Source: DATHSN01 sp035464115
GTDB lineage: Bacteria > Actinomycetota > Acidimicrobiia > Acidimicrobiales > SKKL01
NCBI GenBank assembly: GCA_035464115.1
Contig: DATHSN010000451.1
Coordinates: forward strand, 1 to 5,358
Direction of reading: 5' to 3'
Length of the DNA stretch: 5,358 bases
Below the pieces are notes generated by a model. That model was not told the DNA's origin, did no database searches, and was given only the letters and a program-made list of their open reading frames with translations. A program made the translations under genes and the position numbers. Positions 1 through 5,277 of this stretch are shown here, one piece after another. The first letter of the stretch is position 1; the number at the start of each line of letters is the position of its first letter.

Positions 1-365
1 CCGAGGGGTTCCGGCTCCACGAGGTCGACGGCCGCCTCGCCGGCTTCTGCTGGACCAAGGAGCACCACGAGGTCGACCCACCCCTCGGCGAGATCTTCGT
101 GATCGGCGTCGACCCCGCGTTCCACGGTCGCGGCCTGGGGCGCGGCCTCGTGCTCGCCGGGCTCGACCACCTCCACCGTCGGGGCCTGCCCACCGCCATG
201 TTGTTCACCGAGCACGACAACGCGGCCGCGGTGGGCCTCTACCGGGCCCTGGGGTTCAGCACCCACCACGCGGTGGCGGTCTACGAGCGCGACATCGCGC
301 CCACGGCCGCCGACGCCTCGCCGGGCGATCAGACCCCCACGCCCACCAGCGATCCGACCAGGTAG
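1..365 (+). CDS. mshD: Mycothiol synthase (GNAT acetyltransferase), C-terminal part, 5' end outside the window
   Basis: The frame is open from the left edge (first whole codon at base 3) to a TAG at 363-365, giving 120 visible residues. They form a C-terminal GNAT fold. A strand reading GFCWTKEHH is followed by GEIFVIGVDP, then the acetyl-CoA pyrophosphate-binding loop HGRGLGRGL, and finally DNAAAVGLYRALGF, the last helix and strand. The GF-WTK and GE-VGVDP signatures match what I know of MshD, whose two tandem GNAT domains transfer acetyl from acetyl-CoA to Cys-GlcN-inositol in the last step of mycothiol synthesis in the cytosol. Only the second, catalytic domain would be visible here. After the fold ends (YERDIAP) there is a tail of about 25 residues rich in Thr, Pro and Asp, whose last 37 bases overlap the transporter gene on the other strand. 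It could instead be a generic GNAT N-acetyltransferase, since the N-terminal half cannot be seen. Confidence 0.8.
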   Translation, partial: EGFRLHEVDGRLAGFCWTKEHHEVDPPLGEIFVIGVDPAFHGRGLGRGLVLAGLDHLHRRGLPTAMLFTEHDNAAAVGLYRALGFSTHHAVAVYERDIAPTAADASPGDQTPTPTSDPTR

Positions 366-1081
366 GTCACCGCTCCCGCGAGCACCGCGATGGCGGTCTG
401 GCGCAGCGCCGAGAACCACCGCGACCGGCCGGTGAACGTGGCGAGGATCACGCCGATGACCGCCGCGGTGAGCATGCCCAGCACCACCGACGCCACGACC
501 GCGGCGGTGCCGCCGCCGACGAGCCACGGGATCAACGGCACGATCGCCCCGGCGGAGAAGGCGCCGAACGACCAGGCCGCGGCGCCGAGCGGCGACCCCA
601 GCTCGTCGGGGTCGATGCCGAGCTCCTCGCGGGCGTGGGTCTCGAGCGCCACCTCGGGGTCGCGCATCATGGTGACGGCGAGCTCGTGCGCCAGCTCGGG
701 CCGCATGCCCCGCGACTCGTAGATCTTGGCCAGCTCGATCAGCTCGAGCTCGGGGTGGCGGCGCTGGGCCTCGCGCTCGACGGCCAGCTCGCGCTCGAGC
801 AGCTCTTGTTGGGCCCGCATCGAGACGTACTCCCCCGCCGCCATCGACACCGCGCCGGCGATGAGCCCGGCGATGCCGGCCAGGCGCACCACGCCCGGGC
901 TCGGGTTGGCCCCGGCGACGCCGAGGATCAGCGACACGTTGGACACCAGACCGTCGCTCGCGCCGAAGACGGCGGCGCGGGCGCCGCCGCTGCCGATGCT
1001 GCGGTGCCGGTGGTCGTGGTGGACAGCCGCCGAGACCTGATCGAGGGGCAGGTCGCTCAGCGGTTCGTGGGCCTCGGACAC
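329..1081 (-). CDS. VIT1/CCC1-family iron/manganese transporter
   Basis: A 250-residue membrane protein, full length for bacterial members of this family. The signature AAVFGASDGLVSN (residues 36-48) opens the first helix, and SMAAGEYVSM (79-88) lies in the second. These carry Asp43 and Met80, the positions known in plant VIT1 to line the ion path. Between helices 2 and 3 is a Glu-rich cytosolic stretch (about 89-160, with E93, E96, E98, E102, E104, E111, E113, E116), corresponding to the metal-binding domain of VIT1. Three more hydrophobic helices follow at about 165-188, 191-215 and 225-248, giving five in all. The family exchanges Fe2+ or Mn2+ for protons; in a bacterium this most likely means metal efflux across the cytoplasmic membrane, though direction and metal are inferred. 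The N-terminus carries a short His cluster, HHDHRH (21-26). The start is GTG at 1081-1079; no purine-rich ribosome site precedes it, but a -10-like hexamer does, suggesting a leaderless message. No other ATG/GTG start appears before helix 1. Confidence 0.9.
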   Translation of the reverse strand: MSEAHEPLSDLPLDQVSAAVHHDHRHRSIGSGGARAAVFGASDGLVSNVSLILGVAGANPSPGVVRLAGIAGLIAGAVSMAAGEYVSMRAQQELLERELAVEREAQRRHPELELIELAKIYESRGMRPELAHELAVTMMRDPEVALETHAREELGIDPDELGSPLGAAAWSFGAFSAGAIVPLIPWLVGGGTAAVVASVVLGMLTAAVIGVILATFTGRSRWFSALRQTAIAVLAGAVTYLVGSLVGVGV

Positions 1082-1088
1082 GCCGGCC

Positions 1089-1094
1089 AGGGTA
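1089..1094 (-). promoter_or_regulatory. Putative -10 element for the VIT-family gene (leaderless)
   Basis: Read on the minus strand the hexamer is TACCCT, matching the TANNNT pattern of actinobacterial -10 elements. Seven bases separate it from the GTG start at 1081, so transcription would begin at or next to the start codon. No clear -35 box is visible 16-18 bp upstream. The call is inferred from spacing and motif alone. Confidence 0.5.
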
Positions 1095-1110
1095 CCGAGC
1101 GGCGCCGCCC

Positions 1111-1116
1111 TAGCCT
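1111..1116 (+). promoter_or_regulatory. Putative -10 element for rlmN (leaderless)
   Basis: The hexamer TAGCCT fits TANNNT and is followed by six bases (GGACCG) and then the GTG start of rlmN at 1123. That spacing places the transcription start on the start codon, as in leaderless actinobacterial mRNAs, and no Shine-Dalgarno sequence is present to suggest otherwise. No recognisable -35 box is seen. It faces the -10 element of the divergent gene, with 16 bp between the two hexamers. Confidence 0.55.
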
Positions 1117-1122
1117 GGACCG

Positions 1123-2178
1123 GTGCCCACCCGCTACGACGTCGACCGCGACGAGCTGGCCCGCCTCCTCGACGGCGAGCCCGCCTACCGGGTGCGCCAG
1201 GTGTGGGACGGGCTGTACCGGCGGGCCGCCGACCCCGACGACCTCACCGACCTGCCCAAGGCCCTGCGGGCGACGCTCGCCGAGGCCCTGCCGCTCTCCC
1301 TCGAGGCGGTCACCGAGTCGGTCAGCGACGGGGGCGACACGTCGAAGTGGCTGTGGCGCCTCCACGACGACGCCCGCATCGAGACCGTGCTCATGCGCTA
1401 CCCCGACCGGGCCACGGTGTGCATCAGCACCCAGGCCGGGTGCGCCATGGCCTGCAGCTTCTGCGCCACCGGACAGGCCGGCTTCGAGCGCCAGCTCACC
1501 ACCGGCGAGATCGTCGAGCAGGTGATCCGGGCCATCCGGGCCGCCGCCCCCCGCCGGGTGTCGAACGTGGTGTTCATGGGGATGGGCGAGCCGCTCGCCA
1601 ACTACGACCGCACCTGGGAGGCGGTCGAGCGCCTCCACGGCGACCTCGGCCTGTCGGCGCGCCACCTCACCATCTCCACGGTGGGCGTGGTCCCCGGCAT
1701 CCGTCGCCTCGCCACCGAGGCGCTCCCGGTGAACCTGGCGGTGTCGCTGCACCTCGCCGACGACGACCGCCGCGACGAGCTGGTGCCGATCAACCGGCGC
1801 TACCCGCTGGCCGTGCTCGCCGAGGCCTGCGAGGAGTACCTCGCGGCCAAGGGCCGTCGGCTCTCGTTCGAGTGGGCGATGATCGACGGGGTCAACGACA
1901 GCGACCTCGACGCCCGCCAGCTCGCCGCCTACGCCCGGCCGTTGCGGGCCCACGTGAACCTCATCCCGCTCAACCCCACGCCCGGCTACCCGGTGCGGGG
2001 CTCGTCACCCGAGCGGGTCGCCGAGTTCCGCGACCGCCTGCGGGGCCTCGGCGTCAACGCCACCGTCCGCCAGAACCGGGGCACCGACATCGACGCCGCC
2101 TGCGGGCAGCTGCGCGCCGCCCACGAGGCCCGCCCGGTGCAGATCCGACCACCCCGCCGGCGGGCCGGCTCGGCCTGA
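1123..2178 (+). CDS. rlmN: RlmN: dual-specificity 23S rRNA/tRNA adenine-C2 methyltransferase (radical SAM)
   Basis: A 351-residue protein of normal length for RlmN. It methylates C2 of A2503 in 23S rRNA and of A37 in certain tRNAs, using two S-adenosylmethionine molecules and a 4Fe-4S cluster. The N-terminal accessory domain (about 1-85) contains YRVRQVWDGLYRR. The radical SAM core begins at about 95 with the cluster motif AGCAMACSFCATG, giving Cys107, Cys111 and Cys114. Other family motifs are FMGMGEPLAN (151-160), STVGVVPGIRR (185-195), LAVSLH (205-210) and IPLNPTPGYP (281-290). The two catalytic cysteines outside the cluster are both present: Cys100, seven residues before the first cluster cysteine, and Cys327 in RQNRGTDIDAACGQL, the methyl-carrying position. 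All residues needed for activity are therefore in place. The start is GTG at 1123, chosen because it begins the conserved N-terminus and sits six bases after a -10-like TAGCCT. The C-terminal tail is rich in Arg and Pro. The gene stands alone on this strand, with its neighbours divergent and convergent. Confidence 0.97.
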   Translation: MPTRYDVDRDELARLLDGEPAYRVRQVWDGLYRRAADPDDLTDLPKALRATLAEALPLSLEAVTESVSDGGDTSKWLWRLHDDARIETVLMRYPDRATVCISTQAGCAMACSFCATGQAGFERQLTTGEIVEQVIRAIRAAAPRRVSNVVFMGMGEPLANYDRTWEAVERLHGDLGLSARHLTISTVGVVPGIRRLATEALPVNLAVSLHLADDDRRDELVPINRRYPLAVLAEACEEYLAAKGRRLSFEWAMIDGVNDSDLDARQLAAYARPLRAHVNLIPLNPTPGYPVRGSSPERVAEFRDRLRGLGVNATVRQNRGTDIDAACGQLRAAHEARPVQIRPPRRRAGSA

Positions 2179-2204
2179 TCGCTCGGCCGCGCCACTGATC
2201 GCTC
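2175..2204. repeat. 10-bp direct repeat across the rlmN / nucleotidyltransferase convergent junction
   Basis: CTGATCGCTC occurs at 2175-2184, where it includes the rlmN stop codon, and again at 2195-2204, where it runs into the stop codon of the opposing gene. The copies are offset by 20 bases. The 24-bp gap between the two stops holds little else. A small GGCCG-GCT-CGGCC hairpin (2163-2175) lies just before the rlmN stop but has no T tract, so I do not call it a terminator. The repeat may be chance. Confidence 0.4.
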
Positions 2205-3021
2205 AGCGCACCAGCACGGTCAGCTGGTCGCTGGCCCGGATGGCGTCGACGAGCACCTCACCGGCCCCGACCGTCACGCCCTCCCAGAGCACGCACCGCT
2301 CGACCGCTCCCGCCACCCGCGCGCCGGCGCCGACCACGCTGCGGTCCACCGTGCCCGTGACCTGGGCCCCGGCGCCGACCACGCTGCGGTCCACCGCGCC
2401 GATCTCGCCGTCGATCGCGGCGAGGTTGGCCGCCAGGTACTGCCGGGGCGTGCCGCAGTCGAACAGCGGACCGTCCCAGCCGACCACGTCGAGGCGGTCG
2501 GCGGCGGCGGCCGGCGCCCAGCACACCTCGTAGAGCCCGCTCGGACGGGACCCGAGGGCGGCGGCGGCGGGGCCCGGGAGCAGCGACGCCACGATGCGGC
2601 TGCGGGGACCGAACACCGGCGGCCCCGCCACCACCACGCGGGGACGCTCGCGGTCCCACCCGGCGACGACGGGCCCCAGATCGCCGGGACACCACGTGTC
2701 GCCGTTGAGGACCAGCAGGTCGCGCCCGTCGAGCCAGCCCCGCAGCGCCCCGATCGCCCCGGCGGTGCCGAGCGCCTCGGGCTCCTCCACCGACAGGTGG
2801 ACCCGCCCCGCCAGGTGCGCCTCGAGGGCGGCGCGCCCGTGGTGGACGTTGACCGCCAGCGGGGCGTCGGCGCCGAGCGCCCGCCGGGCCCGGTCGAGGC
2901 CGTGGTCGACGAGCGGCACCCCCGCCACCGGGCAGAGCGGCTTGGGCCGGAGCCGCGTGAGCGGAAGAAGTCGGGTCCCGAGGCCCGCAGCGAGCACGAC
3001 CGCTGCCAGACTGTCACCCAT
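2203..3021 (-). CDS. Sugar-phosphate nucleotidyltransferase (NDP-sugar pyrophosphorylase family), with C-terminal hexapeptide-like repeats
   Basis: A 272-residue cytosolic enzyme of the NTP_transferase fold. The nucleotide-binding signature LAAGLGTRLLPLT with PKPLCPVAG spans residues 10-34. Further motifs are VEEPEALGTAGAI (78-90), NGDTW with Asp108 as the likely metal ligand (106-110), and FDCGTPRQYLAAN (187-199), where Asp188 takes the position of the second metal ligand (DIGTP in relatives). The family joins a sugar-1-phosphate to an NTP, releasing pyrophosphate; mannose-1-phosphate guanylyltransferases and MurU are relatives, but the substrate cannot be read from the sequence. The stretch from SGLYEV (161) to DCGTP is only about 25 residues, short compared with the relatives I know, so the catalytic domain looks compacted. 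Residues 210-254 form three 15-residue repeats beginning V(D/E)R(S/C)V, resembling part of a left-handed beta-helix tail. The ATG at 3021 is the only start upstream of the signature, and it overlaps the start of the divergent gene by two bases. No ribosome site is evident. Confidence 0.85.
   Translation of the reverse strand: MGDSLAAVVLAAGLGTRLLPLTRLRPKPLCPVAGVPLVDHGLDRARRALGADAPLAVNVHHGRAALEAHLAGRVHLSVEEPEALGTAGAIGALRGWLDGRDLLVLNGDTWCPGDLGPVVAGWDRERPRVVVAGPPVFGPRSRIVASLLPGPAAAALGSRPSGLYEVCWAPAAAADRLDVVGWDGPLFDCGTPRQYLAANLAAIDGEIGAVDRSVVGAGAQVTGTVDRSVVGAGARVAGAVERCVLWEGVTVGAGEVLVDAIRASDQLTVLVR
2260..2394 (-). repeat. Three tandem 45-bp (15-residue) coding repeats
   Basis: These repeats encode the C-terminal tail of the nucleotidyltransferase: VDRSVVGAGAQVTGT, VDRSVVGAGARVAGA and VERCVLWEGVTVGAG (residues 210-254). 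The first two units share a perfect 28-base match, 2369-2396 against 2324-2351, offset by exactly 45 bases; the third is diverged. Identity at synonymous positions points to recent duplication or gene conversion of one repeat unit. Confidence 0.85.
3007..3012 (+). promoter_or_regulatory. Weak candidate -10 for the small membrane protein gene
   Basis: CAGACT lies seven bases before the ATG at 3020, the spacing expected of a leaderless promoter. It keeps the A and final T of TANNNT but lacks the first T. It sits inside the 5' end of the opposing nucleotidyltransferase gene, as any promoter for this gene must. This is tentative. Confidence 0.25.
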
Positions 3022-3382
3022 GGAGACCCGTCGCTGGACGAACCCGTCGCTGCCCCAGACGCTGCAGATCGCGGTGTTCCTCCTCTATGCCGACGCGGTG
3101 TTCGGGCTCCTGTTCGGCCGGGTGTTCTCGATCCTCGGGCTGTTCCTGGTGGTCGGCTCGGCCGCCGGCGGGTTCGGCATCGCCAACGAGAAGAAGTGGG
3201 GCTACAACCTCGGCGTCGGCGTGTCGGCCTTCTACCTGTTCCTCATCGCGTGGTCGACGGGCTTCGACATCGGCCGGCTCCTGTCGGTCGACGTGCTGCT
3301 GTTCCTGCTGTTCCCGGTGGCGCAGTTCCTGCTGCTCGTGCACCCGATGAGCCGCGACCACCAGCGCATCTGGTTCAACTGA
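3020..3382 (+). CDS. Small four-helix membrane protein of unknown function
   Basis: A 120-residue protein that I cannot assign to a characterised family. It opens with a short polar segment, METRRWTNPSLPQTLQ (1-16), followed by four hydrophobic segments at about 17-32, 35-54, 63-80 and 87-107. A loop, NEKKWGYN (56-63), separates segments 2 and 3. The C-terminus is polar (HPMSRDHQRIWFN). The positive charges at the N-terminus, the 56-60 loop and the C-terminus suggest that these parts face the cytosol. I believe similar short proteins with an NPSLPQTLQIAVFLLY-like start occur in Acidimicrobiia, but this is recollection, not a search. The frame is open further upstream, but that part is the shadow of the nucleotidyltransferase gene, and the ATG at 3020 begins the plausible protein. 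Its start overlaps the divergent start by two bases, and its stop lies in the hairpin shared with the response regulator. There is no sign of a functional link to either neighbour. Confidence 0.8.
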   Translation: METRRWTNPSLPQTLQIAVFLLYADAVFGLLFGRVFSILGLFLVVGSAAGGFGIANEKKWGYNLGVGVSAFYLFLIAWSTGFDIGRLLSVDVLLFLLFPVAQFLLLVHPMSRDHQRIWFN

Positions 3383-3408
3383 GCGCCACGGCGTCCCCGC
3401 GGCGCTCA
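3380..3408. terminator. Symmetric hairpin at the convergent junction, possible bidirectional terminator
   Basis: TGAGCGCC (3380-3387) is perfectly complementary to GGCGCTCA (3401-3408). After one A-C mismatch the stem continues for three pairs (3389-3391 with 3397-3399), leaving the five-base loop CGTCC. The TGA at the left edge is the stop of the small membrane protein, and the TCA at the right edge is the minus-strand stop of the response regulator. The stem is strong and GC-rich and sits where a bidirectional terminator is needed, but there is no T tract, so intrinsic termination is inferred. Confidence 0.6.
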
Positions 3409-4053
3409 CAGCAGGTGGCGCCGGGCCGCCCACGACGCCAGCTCGTTGCGGCTCGACAGCTGCAGCTTGCGCAGCACCGCCGAGGCGTGGGTCTCCACCG
3501 TCTTCACCGAGATCGACAGGCGCCGGGCGATCTCCTTGTAGGCGTAGCCCCGCGCCAGGTAGCGCAACACCTCCTGCTCGCGGGCGGTGAGCAGGTCGAG
3601 ATCGGGGTCGGCGGGCGCGGGCAGCGCGGTGGCGAACGCGTCGAGCACGAAGCCGGCCAGGCGGGGTGAGAACACGGCGTCGCCCTCGGCGACCCGGTCG
3701 ATGGCGTCGGCGAGCTCGTCGGCGCCGATCGACTTGGTGACGTAGCCCCGGGCCCCGGCGCGGATGACGCCGATGACGTCGTCGGCCGCGTCGGACACCG
3801 ACAGCGCCAGGAACCGGGTGTCGACCCCGGCGGCCACCACCCCCTCGATGACCGCCCCACCGTCCCCCCCGGGGAGGTGCACGTCGAGCAGCACCACATC
3901 GGGGCGGGTGGCCACGATGGCGGCGACCGCCTCGTCGACGTCGCCGGCCTCGCCGACCACCTCGACCCGGTCGCCGAGCTCGGCCCGCACGCCGGAGCGG
4001 AACAGGCGGTGGTCGTCGACGAGCACCACCCGGCGCCGGGTCGCGCCGCTCAC
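3406..4053 (-). CDS. NarL/LuxR-family response regulator of a two-component system
   Basis: A 215-residue DNA-binding regulator of typical length. The receiver domain (about 8-122) has the acidic pair Asp13-Asp14 in LVDDH, the phospho-acceptor Asp57 in VVLLDVHLPGGDGG, the switch Ser85 in LALSVSD and the conserved Lys107 in GYVTKS, so it should be phosphorylatable. A linker rich in Ala and Pro (about 140-152) leads to a LuxR-type helix-turn-helix (154-210) with LLTAREQEVLRYLARG, the YKEIARRLSISVKTVETH recognition region and VLRKLQLSSRNEL. The start is GTG at 4053, whose last bases form GTGA with the kinase stop, a 4-base overlap implying translational coupling. A GAGGGA site lies six bases upstream of it. 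An open frame continues upstream but only shadows the kinase gene. It is almost certainly phosphorylated by the kinase encoded just before it. Its target genes cannot be seen; autoregulation from the region beyond 5262 is plausible. Confidence 0.93.
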   Translation of the reverse strand: MSGATRRRVVLVDDHRLFRSGVRAELGDRVEVVGEAGDVDEAVAAIVATRPDVVLLDVHLPGGDGGAVIEGVVAAGVDTRFLALSVSDAADDVIGVIRAGARGYVTKSIGADELADAIDRVAEGDAVFSPRLAGFVLDAFATALPAPADPDLDLLTAREQEVLRYLARGYAYKEIARRLSISVKTVETHASAVLRKLQLSSRNELASWAARRHLL

Positions 4054-5261
4054 GCCGGTCCCTCGGGGAGCACCAGCTCGACCTCGGCGCCGTCGCCGGG
4101 GGCGCTGACGACCGTGGCCCGGCCCCCCACCCGCGCCATGCGCCCCTGGATCGACTCGGCGATGCCGCGCCGGTCGGGGGCGACCGAGTCGGGCTCGAAC
4201 CCGGCGCCCCGGTCGCGCACGAACGCCTCGACCCGGTCGTCGGCCACCTCGACGAACACCGACACCTGGTGGGTGCCGGCGAACTTGGCGGCGTTGACCA
4301 TGGCCTCGCGGGCGGCGGCGACGAGCGCGGCGCGGCGCTCGTCGAGCGGCCGGTCGCCGACCACGACCACCTCGATGCGCGCCCCGAAGCGGTCCTCGAC
4401 CTCGGCGGCCGCGGCCTCGATCGCCGCCCGCAGACCCCCCGTGGCGACGTCGGTGGCGCCGTAGAGCCACGCGCGCAGCTCGCGCTCCTGGGCCCGGGCG
4501 AGGCGGGCGACCTCGACGTCGTCGTCGGCCCGCCGCTGGATGAGCGCGAGGGTCTGCAGCACGGAGTCGTGGAGGTGGGCGGCGACCTCGGCGCGCTCGG
4601 CGGCACGGATGCGGGCCCGACGCTCCTCGGCCAGATCGCTGGCCAGGCGCCACCACCACGGCCCGAACACCAGGAGCAACCCGCCCACCACGACGGCGGC
4701 GGCCACCGCCCCGGTGATGACGTCGCGCGCCGGCAGGTTGGCGGCGAGCAGCAGGCCGATGCCGGTGGACGCCACCACCACGCCGGCCACCACGCGGGCC
4801 ACGTCGGTGCCCTCGCCGCCGAGGCGGCCGCCCGGGCGGTGACCGGTCTGGCGCCAGGTGAACGCCAACCCCACGCCGAGCAGCGCGATCGGCCACACGA
4901 CGGCGTCGGCGAACCCGGCGCCGATGTCGCGCAGGAGCAGCAGCAGCCCGAGGACCACCAGACCGAGGCCGACGGCCCGGCGGGGGTCGCCCGGCGCGGC
5001 CGGCGGGGCGGGGGCGGCGTCGGGCCGACCCTCGGGGAGGACGGCCCACCCGACCAGGTAGAGCAGGATCCCCCACCCACCGGCCACGGCGAGCACCACG
5101 AACGCGACCCGCACCAGCGTCGGGTCGACCCCGAGCCAGCGACCCACCGCGGCGGCGACGCCGGCCACGACCCGGTCGTCGACGGGCCGCGGCGGCCGGC
5201 GCGTCCAGGTCGGGGGGCTCGACGGCGAGGCGGTCTCGGTCATCGCCGTCGATGATCCCAT
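4050..5261 (-). CDS. PspC-domain sensor histidine kinase (HisKA_3/HATPase_c type)
   Basis: A 403-residue membrane kinase. An N-terminal PspC-like domain (about 24-78) reads RPVDDRVVAGVAAAVGRWLGVDPTLV in two parts, followed by a helix ending GWAVLPEG. After a Pro/Ala linker come further membrane segments at about 97-111, 118-135, 155-175 and 183-200, giving around five in total with little extracellular sequence, so it probably senses within or at the membrane. The dimerisation and phosphotransfer region has AAHLHDSVLQTLALIQ with His231 as phospho-acceptor. The ATPase domain shows the N-box REAMVNAAKF (Asn323), the G1 box VRDRGAGF (Asp350, Gly352, Gly354) and the G2-like RRGIAESIQGRM. PspC-fused kinases of Actinobacteria, such as EsrS of Corynebacterium as I recall, act in cell-envelope stress; that role here is inference. 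The ATG at 5261 is used, but ATG at 5243 (residue 7) is equally possible; neither has a clear ribosome site. It is first in the operon with the regulator. Confidence 0.92.
   Translation of the reverse strand: MGSSTAMTETASPSSPPTWTRRPPRPVDDRVVAGVAAAVGRWLGVDPTLVRVAFVVLAVAGGWGILLYLVGWAVLPEGRPDAAPAPPAAPGDPRRAVGLGLVVLGLLLLLRDIGAGFADAVVWPIALLGVGLAFTWRQTGHRPGGRLGGEGTDVARVVAGVVVASTGIGLLLAANLPARDVITGAVAAAVVVGGLLLVFGPWWWRLASDLAEERRARIRAAERAEVAAHLHDSVLQTLALIQRRADDDVEVARLARAQERELRAWLYGATDVATGGLRAAIEAAAAEVEDRFGARIEVVVVGDRPLDERRAALVAAAREAMVNAAKFAGTHQVSVFVEVADDRVEAFVRDRGAGFEPDSVAPDRRGIAESIQGRMARVGGRATVVSAPGDGAEVELVLPEGPA
4059..4064 (-). promoter_or_regulatory. Ribosome binding site of the response regulator
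   Basis: On the minus strand GAGGGA precedes the GTG start at 4053 by six bases (ACCGGC). It lies inside the last codons of the kinase gene and supports this GTG over other possible starts. It is the only convincing Shine-Dalgarno sequence I found for the complete genes in the window. Confidence 0.7.
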
Positions 5262-5277
5262 GCCCGGGCGCCCGGGC
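5262..5277. repeat. 16-bp perfect palindrome upstream of the kinase gene
   Basis: GCCCGGGCGCCCGGGC is its own reverse complement and consists of two copies of the 8-bp palindrome GCCCGGGC. It abuts the ATG at 5261, or lies 18 bases before the alternative ATG at 5243. It could be an operator bound by a dimeric regulator or a hairpin in the leader that shields the start; no bound protein can be named. Confidence 0.6.

Noticed and set aside
635..1525. 296-codon open frame on the plus strand across the VIT/rlmN junction
   Set aside because: It spans the promoter region and the first part of rlmN in another frame, and its product is low-complexity Arg/Ser/Pro/Thr. A shadow of the two real genes.
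1057..1953. 298-codon open frame on the minus strand opposite rlmN
   Set aside because: Low-complexity Val/Gly/Glu/His composition and no domain; it is antisense to rlmN, whose catalytic motifs are intact.
2163..2175. GGCCG-GCT-CGGCC hairpin before the rlmN stop as a terminator
   Set aside because: The stem has only five pairs, lies within the coding sequence and has no T tract; such stems are common in sequence this GC-rich.
2594..3019. Upstream extension of the small membrane protein gene
   Set aside because: The frame is open but lies antisense to the nucleotidyltransferase and encodes Ser/Arg/Pro-rich sequence with no similarity to a membrane protein leader; the ATG at 3020 is the plausible start.
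4054..5076. Long N-terminal extension of the response regulator frame
   Set aside because: It is an out-of-frame reading of the kinase gene, rich in Arg and Gly. The receiver domain begins just after GTG 4053, which has a good ribosome site.
4269..5255. 328-codon open frame on the plus strand opposite the kinase
   Set aside because: Its product is Gly/Arg/Asp/His-rich with no recognisable domain, and it lies wholly antisense to a well-supported kinase. Long antisense open frames are expected in DNA this rich in GC.
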